From positions 1 to 64,000 of the forward strand of contig CAJTGJ010000004.1 in assembly GCA_910575695.1 (NCBI GenBank): DNA of 64,000 bases. The letters run 5' to 3'. The notes under the pieces are model-generated. The model was not told the DNA's origin. It was given only the letters and a program-made list of their open reading frames with translations, and ran no database searches. Positions 47,087 to 55,682 of the stretch are shown here, in pieces (the first letter of the stretch is position 1; the number at the start of each line of letters is the position of its first letter). The translations under genes were made by a program, and so were the position numbers. The stretch is from Oscillospiraceae bacterium (GTDB lineage Bacteria > Bacillota > Clostridia > Oscillospirales > Oscillospiraceae).

Positions 47087-49315
47087 TTATTCAGAGTAAT
47101 ACAACGGTCTGCCTATGGTGGCAAAGCCCTCCTGCTTTGTAACAACTACATTGTTATAGCCGCTGGCGCAGTGGATAATCAGGATATTGCCGCTCTCGTC
47201 CCAGCCGCCCACGATGCCAACGTGGGTGTCCTCCGGGTAGAAAACCAAATCGCCCGGCTGCGCCTCAGTCCAGGTAATTGCTGTGCAGTAAGTATGCTGG
47301 GCGTGAGCGCCCCCGCCGTGGCCTATGGTGTAGGCCCCATCGGAGATATTGTAAAATACCCAATCCACAAAACCGGAGCAGTCGAGGCCGTAGGGCCGGT
47401 AGGTTCCGGTTGTGCTGCTGCCGTCTGCCCATACCTTTTGAATGGTCCCCCAGCGGCTGTCCCAGCCGATCACCCGGCTCTTGCCGCCCCAAAAATAATT
47501 GACTTTGCCCACCAGCCTACAGGCTGTCTCCACCACGGCCCGCCGTTCCGGGGAAAGACCGTCGGGGAGGTTCCGCAGGATGTTCCGGGCCTGCTCCTGG
47601 GATGCGGACAGGTCGGTGAGCAGCAGCTCCATTGTGGAAAGCTCGGCCAGCAGTTCCGTCAACGCCTGGTTCTGATACTCGGTAAAGGCATACTCTGTCC
47701 GCATATCCTCGGCGGTTTTGGCCGTGATGGTGATATGCAGAATACGCTCCGTCCAGCTATCGTCCGTATCATCGTCCGGGTCGCTGTCCGGGTGGGATAT
47801 TGTCTCCACCTCTGAGGAAATGGCGCACATATCCCAAAAGACGGCCTTCAGCCGGTCCACCCGGTCGGGGGTCAGGGCGGCAACGTCTATGCCGTCATCG
47901 GCCCCCGCCGTCCTCGCGGCGAACACGGCGACAACCTCCCGCCAGTCCGGGCCTTGGCCCTGGATGTCAATGCTGTCGTAGTCGCCGGTCTGCATCGTCT
48001 CCAGTGTGTTGGCCAGCTCCATGTTGAGCTGCCCCACGGCCACATTGAGGGGCATAGCGCCGGGGGTGGGTTCGTTGGCAAAGAGGATGCCGAACGGCGA
48101 GGCAATAATCGCCGCCACTAAAACAATCAGGCAGATAATCGGGATCAGAAACGCGCCGCCCAAAAGTCCGGCGATGGCGCTGATCAGGGAGGACACGGCC
48201 TTGGCCGTCATAACGGCGGCTTTCCGGGACAGATCCAGCGCGGTCTTTGCCTTGGCCGTGGACTGCCGGAGCAGCTTGCGCTGGGCTTTGCGTTGAACAC
48301 GCCGCTTTGCCAGTTCCATAGGCCGCGTTGCCGTTTTCTTCTTTGCCGCCGCAGACGCCGCTTTTGCGGTAGACTTGGACGCCGCCCCGCCGCTCTGCCG
48401 GGTCTTGGGAATGAACGAGCCGCCAGTGGGCTTCTCTTTCGGCGCAAAAGAGCGCCGGGGGCGCTCTTTGATTGGATTGATAGATTGATTGCCGGGAGAG
48501 ACGGGGGTACTCCCCGCGATGTACCTGGGGGCTGGCTGGCGTTCCGGGCGGGGCGGAGTGGGAATGCGCCCCGCCTGTGCCCGCCGGGCCTGTGCATCGG
48601 CTTTGGCCTTTTGCCTCATGCGCTCCTGCGGTTTTGGCTGGGTTGCCGCCGGTTTCTGTACCGGCGTGTTAGTCTGCCGCTGTCCTGGGGGATCGGCGGG
48701 CCTGCGCCTGATGTCCATCTGCTGGTTCCGTTTCTCCTTAATGGCAGTATGCCGCATCCGCTCTTTCGGGGTTGGCTCTGCCGGGGCACGATCCGGGCCG
48801 GGGCGGGAGGCCGCTGGCCGCTCACGGACGGTATCAGGCCGGCGCTCCCGCATGGGGGCGGGGTGATGGCTGTCCTTTGGGGGGCGCGTCCGCATATCGC
48901 TGGCGGGCTTCTCCCGTGGATGCTCTTGTGGCTGCTCCCGTGAATGTTCCCCTGCCGGGGGCGGCGGGGCCTCCGTCCCCGTGGGGGGCGTCTCGCCGGG
49001 GGGCTGCTCCGTGCGGCCCTTTTTCTTCTGCTGTTTCTGCTTATGGCGGGAAATGGATTTTGAAACAGCGTCGGCGGTGCGCTCCCGGAGGCTGTCGGCG
49101 GTGGTGTAGATCATCTCCTCCACCTGCTCCGCCGCCTGGACTTCCGGGGCCGTATCCGTACTGCCGCTCGTGTCCCGGTTCCGCTGCCGCTGGGTCAGCT
49201 CTTTCACATATTTAGCCGTCATCTGGCGGCGCACGTCCTTTTTCACAGAACCGCTTTTCTTGTCACTTTTCCCCTTGATTTTATCGCTGTTTTTTCGCTC
49301 CCGTACTTCGGGCAA
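47087..49315 (-). CDS. CD1108-like T4SS protein with NlpC/P60 hydrolase
   Basis: A 742-residue protein of the CD1108 mobile-element family, the cell-wall hydrolase of clostridial conjugation systems (VirB1-like role). Residues 1-370 are a long, basic, Pro/Arg/Lys-rich cytoplasmic tail. One membrane helix (about 380-405, LIPIICLIVLVAAIIASPFG) places the rest outside. The C-terminal NlpC/P60 domain (about 605-742) has Cys in LDCSGFVDW and His in DTHVGIVGG, so the catalytic pair is present; it would locally cut peptidoglycan. The start at 49315 has no strong purine run beyond GGCG; the N-terminus MPEVRERKNSDKIKG fits the family. It is the last gene of the ICE-2 transfer operon, with palindromes on both sides. 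Confidence 0.85.
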   Translation of the reverse strand: MPEVRERKNSDKIKGKSDKKSGSVKKDVRRQMTAKYVKELTQRQRNRDTSGSTDTAPEVQAAEQVEEMIYTTADSLRERTADAVSKSISRHKQKQQKKKGRTEQPPGETPPTGTEAPPPPAGEHSREQPQEHPREKPASDMRTRPPKDSHHPAPMRERRPDTVRERPAASRPGPDRAPAEPTPKERMRHTAIKEKRNQQMDIRRRPADPPGQRQTNTPVQKPAATQPKPQERMRQKAKADAQARRAQAGRIPTPPRPERQPAPRYIAGSTPVSPGNQSINPIKERPRRSFAPKEKPTGGSFIPKTRQSGGAASKSTAKAASAAAKKKTATRPMELAKRRVQRKAQRKLLRQSTAKAKTALDLSRKAAVMTAKAVSSLISAIAGLLGGAFLIPIICLIVLVAAIIASPFGILFANEPTPGAMPLNVAVGQLNMELANTLETMQTGDYDSIDIQGQGPDWREVVAVFAARTAGADDGIDVAALTPDRVDRLKAVFWDMCAISSEVETISHPDSDPDDDTDDSWTERILHITITAKTAEDMRTEYAFTEYQNQALTELLAELSTMELLLTDLSASQEQARNILRNLPDGLSPERRAVVETACRLVGKVNYFWGGKSRVIGWDSRWGTIQKVWADGSSTTGTYRPYGLDCSGFVDWVFYNISDGAYTIGHGGGAHAQHTYCTAITWTEAQPGDLVFYPEDTHVGIVGGWDESGNILIIHCASGYNNVVVTKQEGFATIGRPLYYSE

Positions 49316-49361
49316 GGTATTCGCCTCCTGTCAAACATGAAATAGGGATGATGCCGGATAA

Positions 49362-49400
49362 GCCGGGAAATGCGTCTCACCGTGAGACGCATTTCCCGGC
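49362..49400. repeat. 27-bp palindrome, copy 5, extended to 39 bp
   Basis: The common core is extended to 19-bp perfect arms (49362-49380 / 49382-49400) around a central C; the outer bases are GCCGGG/CCCGGC. It ends 6 nt before the virB4 stop codon side and starts 47 nt upstream of the CD1108 gene. Confidence 0.92.
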
Positions 49401-49406
49401 AGTGGT

Positions 49407-51734
49407 TCAGTTTTCTCCGGGCGTTGTGGACATCAAGCGGTAAAGGCCGGAGTCGCGGGGGATGGTGTTGGCAAAGGGCACCAGCGCCCCGCCAAACCGC
49501 AGTAGGCCGTGTCCGGGGTCGGCGTTGGTGATATAGCCCATCTGCGTGTCGGAAATGTGCAGGAGCTTGGACAGCTCCGCCCGGTCTGTGGCGGACTGGT
49601 TGAACAGCAGCAGAAATTCGCTGTTGGCCAGCATAAGCCGCGCCGTCTCGGACTTTAGACATTCCTCCACGTTCTGCGTCGCCGCCGTCATGATCCCGGC
49701 GTACTTCCGAAAGCGTTTCCACGCCCGGTAAAGAAATTCGCCGGAATAGTGGTACTTAAAGTACAAATAGCACTCGTCAATAAATACCCATGTAAACTTG
49801 CCCCGCTTGCGGTTCTCCATCACCCGGTTCTGGATGGCTTCCAGCGTCACCACCAGGGCCGTGGGCCGCAGCTGCTCCCCCATCTCGTAGAGGTCAAGGA
49901 CAACCAGCCGGTTATCCATGTTGACGTTGGTGGGGTGGGCGAACACATTCAAGCTGCCCTCGGTGATCAGCTCGGCGGCGAGGGCAATCTCCCGCGCCTC
50001 CGGGTCGGCCTGCTTCAGCACTTCCTCCCGCCAGTCGGTGAGCAGGGGCATCCGCACCTTGCCCTTTCCCTGGAAGTAGTTTTGATAGATATTGGAGGTG
50101 CAACGGTCAATGATGGATTTATGGCTGGCGCTCATGCGCCCTGCGCCCATCTGTTGCTCCAAAATGCTGGTGATGATCTCAGACTTCATGGCAACGGGGT
50201 TTTCGTCGTCGGCGTAGCCGCTGGCAAGATCAAGGGGGGAAATATGGTGCTGGCTGTGGGGGGAGATTTCGATAATCTCGCCGCCCAGGGCCTTGGCCAG
50301 CGGGCCGTACTCACGCTCGGCGTCAATAATAATCACATCGTCGCCGGTGCCCAGCACAACCTCGGTAATGGCGTCCTTCATTCCCATGCTCTTGCCGGAG
50401 CCGGAGACGCCCAAATAAAAGCCGTGGGGGGAAATGAGCCGCTTGCGGTCACAAATCAGAAGGTTGCGGGAAATGGCGTTAATGCCGTAGGACAGCCCGC
50501 CGGGGTCTTGTATCTCCTGCACCCGGTAGGGCATAAGGACGGCGGCGCTCTCGGTGGTCAGCGTCCGCAGGGCCTTGACGCGCCGGAGGCCGTAGGGCAG
50601 GACGGTGTTCAGCCCGTCCTCCTGCTGATAGCGCAAAACGGAAAACTGGCAAAGATGCTCCCGCCCGATGGACAGCAGGGTTTCCGTGTCCGCGTCCAAC
50701 TGCTCCAGCGTGTCCGCGATATGCACCAGCGTCACCACGGCAAAAATCATGCGCTGGTCGCGCTCGGTAAGGTCGGACAAAAATTCCTTTGTCTCGGAGC
50801 GGAGCTGCTCCAACTCGTAGGGAATGGCGGCGGTAAAATTATTCCGGTCGTTCTGCCGCTGCTGCCAGCGGGTGATGTCGCTCTCAATTCCTAAAATCCG
50901 GCTCTGGATTTCTTTCACAGCCTCATCCGTGGGAATGGGCAGGATGTCAATGGACAGCATGAGGCTGCGGTCAAAATCGGACAGGTCGGAGATCATATCG
51001 TCCTCAATATAGCTGGCGTACTCCTTGAGAAAGAGGACGCGCCCATACTTGCCGCCCATCTCAAAGTGTCCGGCCTTAAAGGAAATACCGTCCGGGCAAA
51101 CCAGGTCTTTGAAGTCTACCCCATGCCGGATGGCCGCAGTTTGGTCGAACGTGAAATACTGTTCCTCACCGGGACGGAAAAAGTCATGGAGGATACGGAG
51201 GCGGTCATGGTTGGCAACCTCCCGCGCCGTGCTGTCCAGCCGTCCCAGACTTTTGGTCAGGTTGCCGTCCACCCGCCGGAAATAGGAACGGGTTTCCTCG
51301 ATCTTCCGCTGGGGGATGGACAGGATGATATACTTCTCCTGCACAAGATTGTTGCTCTCGGCGGCGCGGCGCTTCAGAATGGCGTTGGCCTCCTGCCGGT
51401 ACTCGTCCAGCCCGTCCCAGCGTTCCTCCATTAAAATACTGCGCTCAAAGTCCACGGGGTTCAGACGGCGGTTGATAATGGTGATCTTGGTGGCGGCGTC
51501 GGTGGGCAGGGAGTTAAGGACGCCGCCGTAGGCCAGGAAGATGCCCCGCCGTTCCTCGTCGGAGGCGGCGGCGTAGTTCACATCGGTAAGCCGCCAGCTC
51601 TTGCTGTGCCGGTTCCCCACCAGCCAGATGCCGTCCGGGTACACGCACTTGACGGGGATCGTAGCCTGTACGCTCCGGGGGATGGTGAATTTCTCGCGCT
51701 CGCTCTTGTTGGCAAAGACAAGGGATTTAATCAA
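49407..51734 (-). CDS. virB4: VirB4-like conjugation ATPase (CD1110 type)
   Basis: A 775-residue cytoplasmic ATPase that powers assembly and substrate movement in the T4SS. Walker A is GVSGSGKSMGMKDAI (about residues 443-457), Walker B is FTWVFIDECYLYF, and a conserved DRAELSKLLHISDTQMGYI follows near the C-terminus. The N-terminal half matches the CD1110 family. The start is TTG at 51734: GGAGG lies 8 nt upstream, and it overlaps the end of prgI by 8 nt, so they are coupled. Length and motifs are complete. Confidence 0.93.
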   Translation of the reverse strand: MIKSLVFANKSEREKFTIPRSVQATIPVKCVYPDGIWLVGNRHSKSWRLTDVNYAAASDEERRGIFLAYGGVLNSLPTDAATKITIINRRLNPVDFERSILMEERWDGLDEYRQEANAILKRRAAESNNLVQEKYIILSIPQRKIEETRSYFRRVDGNLTKSLGRLDSTAREVANHDRLRILHDFFRPGEEQYFTFDQTAAIRHGVDFKDLVCPDGISFKAGHFEMGGKYGRVLFLKEYASYIEDDMISDLSDFDRSLMLSIDILPIPTDEAVKEIQSRILGIESDITRWQQRQNDRNNFTAAIPYELEQLRSETKEFLSDLTERDQRMIFAVVTLVHIADTLEQLDADTETLLSIGREHLCQFSVLRYQQEDGLNTVLPYGLRRVKALRTLTTESAAVLMPYRVQEIQDPGGLSYGINAISRNLLICDRKRLISPHGFYLGVSGSGKSMGMKDAITEVVLGTGDDVIIIDAEREYGPLAKALGGEIIEISPHSQHHISPLDLASGYADDENPVAMKSEIITSILEQQMGAGRMSASHKSIIDRCTSNIYQNYFQGKGKVRMPLLTDWREEVLKQADPEAREIALAAELITEGSLNVFAHPTNVNMDNRLVVLDLYEMGEQLRPTALVVTLEAIQNRVMENRKRGKFTWVFIDECYLYFKYHYSGEFLYRAWKRFRKYAGIMTAATQNVEECLKSETARLMLANSEFLLLFNQSATDRAELSKLLHISDTQMGYITNADPGHGLLRFGGALVPFANTIPRDSGLYRLMSTTPGEN

Positions 51735-52071
51735 AGTCCTGCCCTCCTTTCCGCTTCAAAAGCTCATAGTGAAAGTTTCTGGATATAAAACGGCGATCCC
51801 CGGCGCAGAGGATTTCGGACTTGATAAAAGCCCAGGCAAACTGCTCCAGCGTCATGCCGTTGTAGTTGAAAAAGCCCGCAAGGGCGACGGGTGCAGCGGC
51901 GAGGATGCACAGCCAACTTGCCGTCTCCTTGCCAATGACGGGGCCGAGGCCCAGGTACACGCCCACGGCCAGCCCCACGGCGACAGCGGCGCAGAAAAAC
52001 TGCCGCGCTGACAGGCCGAAAAAGATGGTTTCCTTGTGCTGGCGTACTTCTTTGGGGATTTTAATTTCCAT
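51727..52071 (-). CDS. prgI: PrgI family T4SS membrane protein
   Basis: A 114-residue protein of the PrgI family, the VirB3-like partner of VirB4. The N-terminus KIPKEVRQHKETIFFGLSARQF is characteristic. Two membrane helices follow (about 25-43 and 50-70), then a cytoplasmic tail with FIKSEIL. ATG at 52071 behind AAAGGAGAATCCC. The stop lies inside the start of virB4, the normal order and coupling of this pair. Confidence 0.88.
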   Translation of the reverse strand: MEIKIPKEVRQHKETIFFGLSARQFFCAAVAVGLAVGVYLGLGPVIGKETASWLCILAAAPVALAGFFNYNGMTLEQFAWAFIKSEILCAGDRRFISRNFHYELLKRKGGQDFD

Positions 52072-52124
52072 GGGATTCTCCTTTCGCGGATAAAATAAAG
52101 GAACAGCGCATAAACCGCCGTCCC

Positions 52125-52655
52125 CTATGTGTTGTTATGCCATTGGATACTGCTGGGCACTTCGTTCCCCCACACGTCCCAGCCGGGGGCCGGGTAACGG
52201 GCGAACAGCTCCACACGGGGCACGTTGCCCATAAGGGCCACAATGCGCCGCCGGGCCTCGTCCGGCTTTTTGCTGTGTTCCTCCACATGGGAAATGATCA
52301 CCTGATGGACATTCTTAGCCTGCCGCCTGGGCTGGCCCCTGGTGGCAAGCAGACAAATCTCGGCATTGGAGCGCGTCCAATAGCCCAGGCCCCAATAGAT
52401 GCTGTCCGCTTTGGGGGCCAGCTTGATCCAGGTGAAAGCAACGGTCTTAAAGGTGAAGCCCCACGCCCGGATCACGTCCAGCGCCTCCGGGAGCATGGGA
52501 CAGGTGGCCCACAGGAACAAAACACAGTCTTTTCCGGCCAGCCCCGCTACGGGCAGGGCCTTGATGTCCTCCAACGTCATAGTGGGGTAGTGCCGCTCGG
52601 CCACACCCTGCCCTTTCCAGTTCTGATAACGCCAGGGCGGGTCCGCATAAATCAC
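52125..52655 (-). CDS. MT-A70 family adenine methyltransferase
   Basis: About 176 residues of an MT-A70-type N6-adenine DNA methyltransferase. The catalytic DPPW is at the very start (VIYADPPWRYQNW); FLWATCP, NAEICLLATRG and the SAM-binding end (ELFARYPAPGWDVWGNEVP) are present. Such enzymes on conjugative elements can protect the incoming DNA from restriction. The start is unclear. GTG at 52655 is the only standard start before DPPW and has a weak GGA upstream. An ATA overlapping the trbL stop (ATAG, 52668-52670), with GGAG 11 nt before it, would give MGKYSVIYADPPW, which looks more like the family. The much longer frame from 52868 is antisense-like sequence inside trbL and is rejected. Confidence 0.75.
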   Translation of the reverse strand: MIYADPPWRYQNWKGQGVAERHYPTMTLEDIKALPVAGLAGKDCVLFLWATCPMLPEALDVIRAWGFTFKTVAFTWIKLAPKADSIYWGLGYWTRSNAEICLLATRGQPRRQAKNVHQVIISHVEEHSKKPDEARRRIVALMGNVPRVELFARYPAPGWDVWGNEVPSSIQWHNNT

Positions 52656-52666
52656 ACTGTATTTTC

Positions 52667-53506
52667 CTATAAGCCGAACATCTCCTTTACGATCCGGCTG
52701 GCCCCCCGGACAAGGCCGGTCAGGATCAGCATATTGAAAATGAGCTGTCCGATGTACTGCCACGCCATTGTGACGGCGGGCAGGCTGCTGTCCACGGCGG
52801 GGGCGCTGCTGGACAGGAAGGCCGAGTAAATGAGACAGGCCAGCACAATTACTGCGCCCTCCATGCACACGCCGATGTAGCTCTTAATGAACGCTCTGCC
52901 GCTGGATGACGTGGTTTGACCGGCAAAGGAGGCTAACGGCAAGGGGGCCAGGGCGGTAAACATATACAGCCGGAAAAAGCGCCCGTAGACGGTGAGCAGC
53001 AGAATAAAGGACATGACGGTTATAAAGAGGGTGCCCAATAGGGAAACGAGCCACAGGGGGATGCTCTCCAACAGGCCCACCCCCTCTATCGCGGTCACAA
53101 TCTCGCCGGGCAGCGATGCCGCCGTGGTAATGGAGCCGCCCAGCCCGCTCATCACGGTTTGGGTGATGCCGCCGCAGATATTGAAAATTGCGGTCATAAT
53201 CTCCATACACCGGCCCACGGCGGTTTTGGCGAGGATAAAGCGGATCAGGTGGCGCAGAACATACTCCGGCCTCTGGAAGTCCCGGAAGCTGGCGGCGCTC
53301 TGAAAGATAGCCATAGCGAAAAACAGCACCAAAAGGCCGTAGCCGATCCCCACAAGGGCATTGTGGACGTTGAGGATCAAGCTCCAAATGGTGCCGCCCT
53401 TGAACGTCTCCGGGGATTGGGTCAGCAGCGCCCATATCTCCCCCAGCTTCCCGTTCCAGTCTGCCAGGGCATTTTCCAGATTGCTGACAATCCAGTTGTC
53501 ACTCAA
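52667..53506 (-). CDS. trbL: TrbL/VirB6-like T4SS channel protein
   Basis: A 279-residue polytopic membrane protein of the TrbL/VirB6 type (CD1112-like), part of the inner-membrane channel. Hydrophobic segments are at about 42-62, 75-95, 150-185, 195-215 and 225-260, with a conserved Gly/Ser loop around GGSITTAASLPGEIV. The start is TTG at 53506 (MSDNWIVSN), preceded by AAAGAGGTGA. The longer frame from 53554 would begin inside palindrome copy 6 and is rejected. It follows the pilin-like gene and precedes the methylase, in standard T4SS order apart from the methylase. Confidence 0.85.
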   Translation of the reverse strand: MSDNWIVSNLENALADWNGKLGEIWALLTQSPETFKGGTIWSLILNVHNALVGIGYGLLVLFFAMAIFQSAASFRDFQRPEYVLRHLIRFILAKTAVGRCMEIMTAIFNICGGITQTVMSGLGGSITTAASLPGEIVTAIEGVGLLESIPLWLVSLLGTLFITVMSFILLLTVYGRFFRLYMFTALAPLPLASFAGQTTSSSGRAFIKSYIGVCMEGAVIVLACLIYSAFLSSSAPAVDSSLPAVTMAWQYIGQLIFNMLILTGLVRGASRIVKEMFGL

Positions 53507-53525
53507 AAAATCACCTCTTTCATTG

Positions 53526-53560
53526 GGGGAAATGCGTCTCACCGTGAGACGCATTTCCCC
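53526..53560. repeat. 27-bp palindrome, copy 6, extended to 35 bp
   Basis: 17-bp perfect arms (53526-53542 / 53544-53560) with GGGG/CCCC extensions and a central C. It lies in the gap between the pilin-like gene and trbL, 20 nt upstream of the trbL start. Confidence 0.92.
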
Positions 53561-53583
53561 GGTATTAGGGTTGATGGGGCCGC

Positions 53584-53922
53584 TTATACCGCGCCAATGG
53601 CGGTCAAAATCTCCTTAGCAAAGGCAATCATAAGCCCGCCGAACAGACACAGGAAGCCCTGGGTGCGCTGGCTGGCGTCGTGGGACTGGATGGACATACC
53701 CACCTGCACGATGCCCCAGCCCAGAATAATGACGCCCAGGGCCTTGATAATGGAGAAGATAAAGTCGGACAGGTTGTTGACAATATCCAGCGGGTCGCCG
53801 CCTGCGGCGGAAGCCGGGACGGTGAACAGGCACAGGGACAGCACCAGCGCCGTCCAGACGGCCATGTACCGGCGGGTCTTGCTCCGGGTGGTGAGGGAAG
53901 TGTTGGAATTGTGCTTTTTCAT
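53584..53922 (-). CDS. VirB2/TrbC-like pilin subunit (Maff2-like)
   Basis: A 112-residue exported membrane protein. A signal-like helix (about residues 23-42, ending PASA) is followed by two hydrophobic helices (about 57-76 and 88-108), separated by a short loop (SIQSHDASQRTQGF). This is the form of VirB2/TrbC pilins. The mature part is comparable to Maff2 of ICE-1 (WGIVQVGMS vs WGIINLLEG, then a QG-rich loop). It lies between virD4 and trbL, exactly the maff2 position. ATG at 53922 behind AAAGGAGGAATTTTTACT. Confidence 0.75.
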   Translation of the reverse strand: MKKHNSNTSLTTRSKTRRYMAVWTALVLSLCLFTVPASAAGGDPLDIVNNLSDFIFSIIKALGVIILGWGIVQVGMSIQSHDASQRTQGFLCLFGGLMIAFAKEILTAIGAV

Positions 53923-53942
53923 AGTAAAAATTCCTCCTTTTT

Positions 53943-55682
53943 TCATTCGATGATTTCTACATCGTCCAGCGACGTAAAGGAAAAGTCCAGGTCGCCCACG
54001 TCGTACAGGCAAACTGGACTGTGTATATAAGCGGCTGCGCCCCCGTCAGCCGTGAATTTGATAGCGGGGTGCTTCATTAGGTCGTATTTGTCGTCAATGA
54101 CCGGCGCTTCGCCGCGAATGAGGACAATGGCCTTTTTGTTGTCCAGCATCCGCACTTCATCTGGCGTTAAGAGTTCGCGCCCGGCCTGTTGAAAATTCTG
54201 ACTGTACGATCCGTTGCGCCCCTTGCTCTGGCTGCTGGTTTGGGTCTGGATCGTCTCCTTGCCCAGCAGCTCTGAAACATATTTGTGCGTACTCTGCTCG
54301 TTCCCGCCCAAATAGATAAAGGCATCCGCGTTGCCGATGATACCCTCCCAGTCATCTTTGAAAAGGGCCTTGAGCTGGGAAATGTTTTGCAGTATAATGG
54401 TGGCCATCACGTTGCGGGAGCGCATGGTGGCCTGAAGTCGGGCGTAGCCGTCCGGCAGTGACACATTGGCAAATTCGTCGAACATGAGCCGGACGGGAAT
54501 GGGCAGACTGCCGCCGTGTACCTTGTCGGCTTGAAAGTAAAGCTCCTGGAACGCCTGGGAATAGAGCATACCGACAAGGAAATTGAGGCTTACATCGTTG
54601 CTGTCCGGGATAATGCAGAAAATGGCCTGTTTCCGTTCCCCCAGCTTGCCCAGCTCCATCTCGTCCCGGCTGGTGATGCGCTGTATCTCCGGCAGGGAAA
54701 AGGGCGCGAGGCGCACGGCGGCGCTGATTAAGATGCTCATGGCCGTTTCGCTGGGGGCCTGCTTGAAAACCTTGTATTGCCTTACGGCGATATGATTCGG
54801 GTTTTCTTCCTCCAACGCCTGAAAGAGCAGGTCAAGGGCTGAAACATGGTCGCCGTCCCCCTCCTTTGCCGCGCCGTACTCCAGCATGGTCAGCATCATC
54901 TCCATGTTCTGATCCTCCGGCGGGGCCTCATGCAACAGGTAAAGCATAAGGGCGCTGTCCAGGGCCGTCTCGCTTTTCTCCCAAAACGGGTCACTGGAAT
55001 GGGCGTTTTTCGGGGTGGTGTTGCGGATGAAATTGGCGATCAGCTTCAGCACATCCGCGTCGTTGCGGATGTAGTGGAAGGGGTTATAGCAGTCGGAGCG
55101 GTCCGGGTCAACCAGGTCGAAAACCTTGATCGTGTACCCCTCCCGGAGCAGCAGGGGGATGGAGTCGCGGGCGAGTTCCCCTTTCGGATCGGTCGCTATA
55201 TATGAGGCGTTCGCTTCGTACAGATTTGGCTTCACGATGTAGCGGGTCTTGCCCGCGCCGGAGCCGCCCACCACGATTTGCAGCAGGTTTCGGAAGTGCT
55301 GGCGGCTGTTCAAGCTCATCCGCAGGTTCTGCGTCAGGATGGCGTTGCGCTTGGGGTCTTTGTCCCGGTACTTGCGGTCAAGCTGGCGGGGGTTCCCCCA
55401 GCGGGCGCTGCCGTGTTCTTCGCCGGGCCGGCGGTTCTGCTTGCCGGAAATGTACAGCACCACAGCAAAGGCATACACCACCAGCGCCCCCAGCATGAAT
55501 TTGAGGGTGTAGGGCGTCCAGCGGAGCAGAAACGGGTGGTCGGCCCACTCGGAAAACTTACCCAGCACTTCAAATGCTGTCATGCCGTCCTCATAGCCGG
55601 AGGCCAGCCCCGCGCCGATCCACAGCATGGGCAGGGCAAGGAACAGCCACTTGGAATAGCTGTTGTCCGATTGATTTTTCAC
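53943..55682 (-). CDS. virD4: VirD4-like coupling protein of ICE-2 (CD1115 type)
   Basis: A 579-residue membrane ATPase that delivers the relaxosome to the T4SS. Two N-terminal membrane segments (about 12-32 and 58-80) precede EEHGSARWGNPRQLD. Walker A is GGSGAGKTRY (about 140-149), with NASYIATDPKGELARD just after. Walker B is MFDEFANV, followed by ATMRSRNVMATIILQNISQL. All parts are present and it appears intact, unlike the split copy of ICE-1. It starts at 55682, overlapping the pentapeptide-like gene stop by 4 nt (ATGA). Confidence 0.93.
   Translation of the reverse strand: MKNQSDNSYSKWLFLALPMLWIGAGLASGYEDGMTAFEVLGKFSEWADHPFLLRWTPYTLKFMLGALVVYAFAVVLYISGKQNRRPGEEHGSARWGNPRQLDRKYRDKDPKRNAILTQNLRMSLNSRQHFRNLLQIVVGGSGAGKTRYIVKPNLYEANASYIATDPKGELARDSIPLLLREGYTIKVFDLVDPDRSDCYNPFHYIRNDADVLKLIANFIRNTTPKNAHSSDPFWEKSETALDSALMLYLLHEAPPEDQNMEMMLTMLEYGAAKEGDGDHVSALDLLFQALEEENPNHIAVRQYKVFKQAPSETAMSILISAAVRLAPFSLPEIQRITSRDEMELGKLGERKQAIFCIIPDSNDVSLNFLVGMLYSQAFQELYFQADKVHGGSLPIPVRLMFDEFANVSLPDGYARLQATMRSRNVMATIILQNISQLKALFKDDWEGIIGNADAFIYLGGNEQSTHKYVSELLGKETIQTQTSSQSKGRNGSYSQNFQQAGRELLTPDEVRMLDNKKAIVLIRGEAPVIDDKYDLMKHPAIKFTADGGAAAYIHSPVCLYDVGDLDFSFTSLDDVEIIE

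Noticed and set aside
52668..52868. Upstream extension of the MT-A70 methylase to 52868
   Set aside because: It would overlap 200 nt of trbL in another frame and encodes Arg/Pro/Gly-rich non-family sequence.
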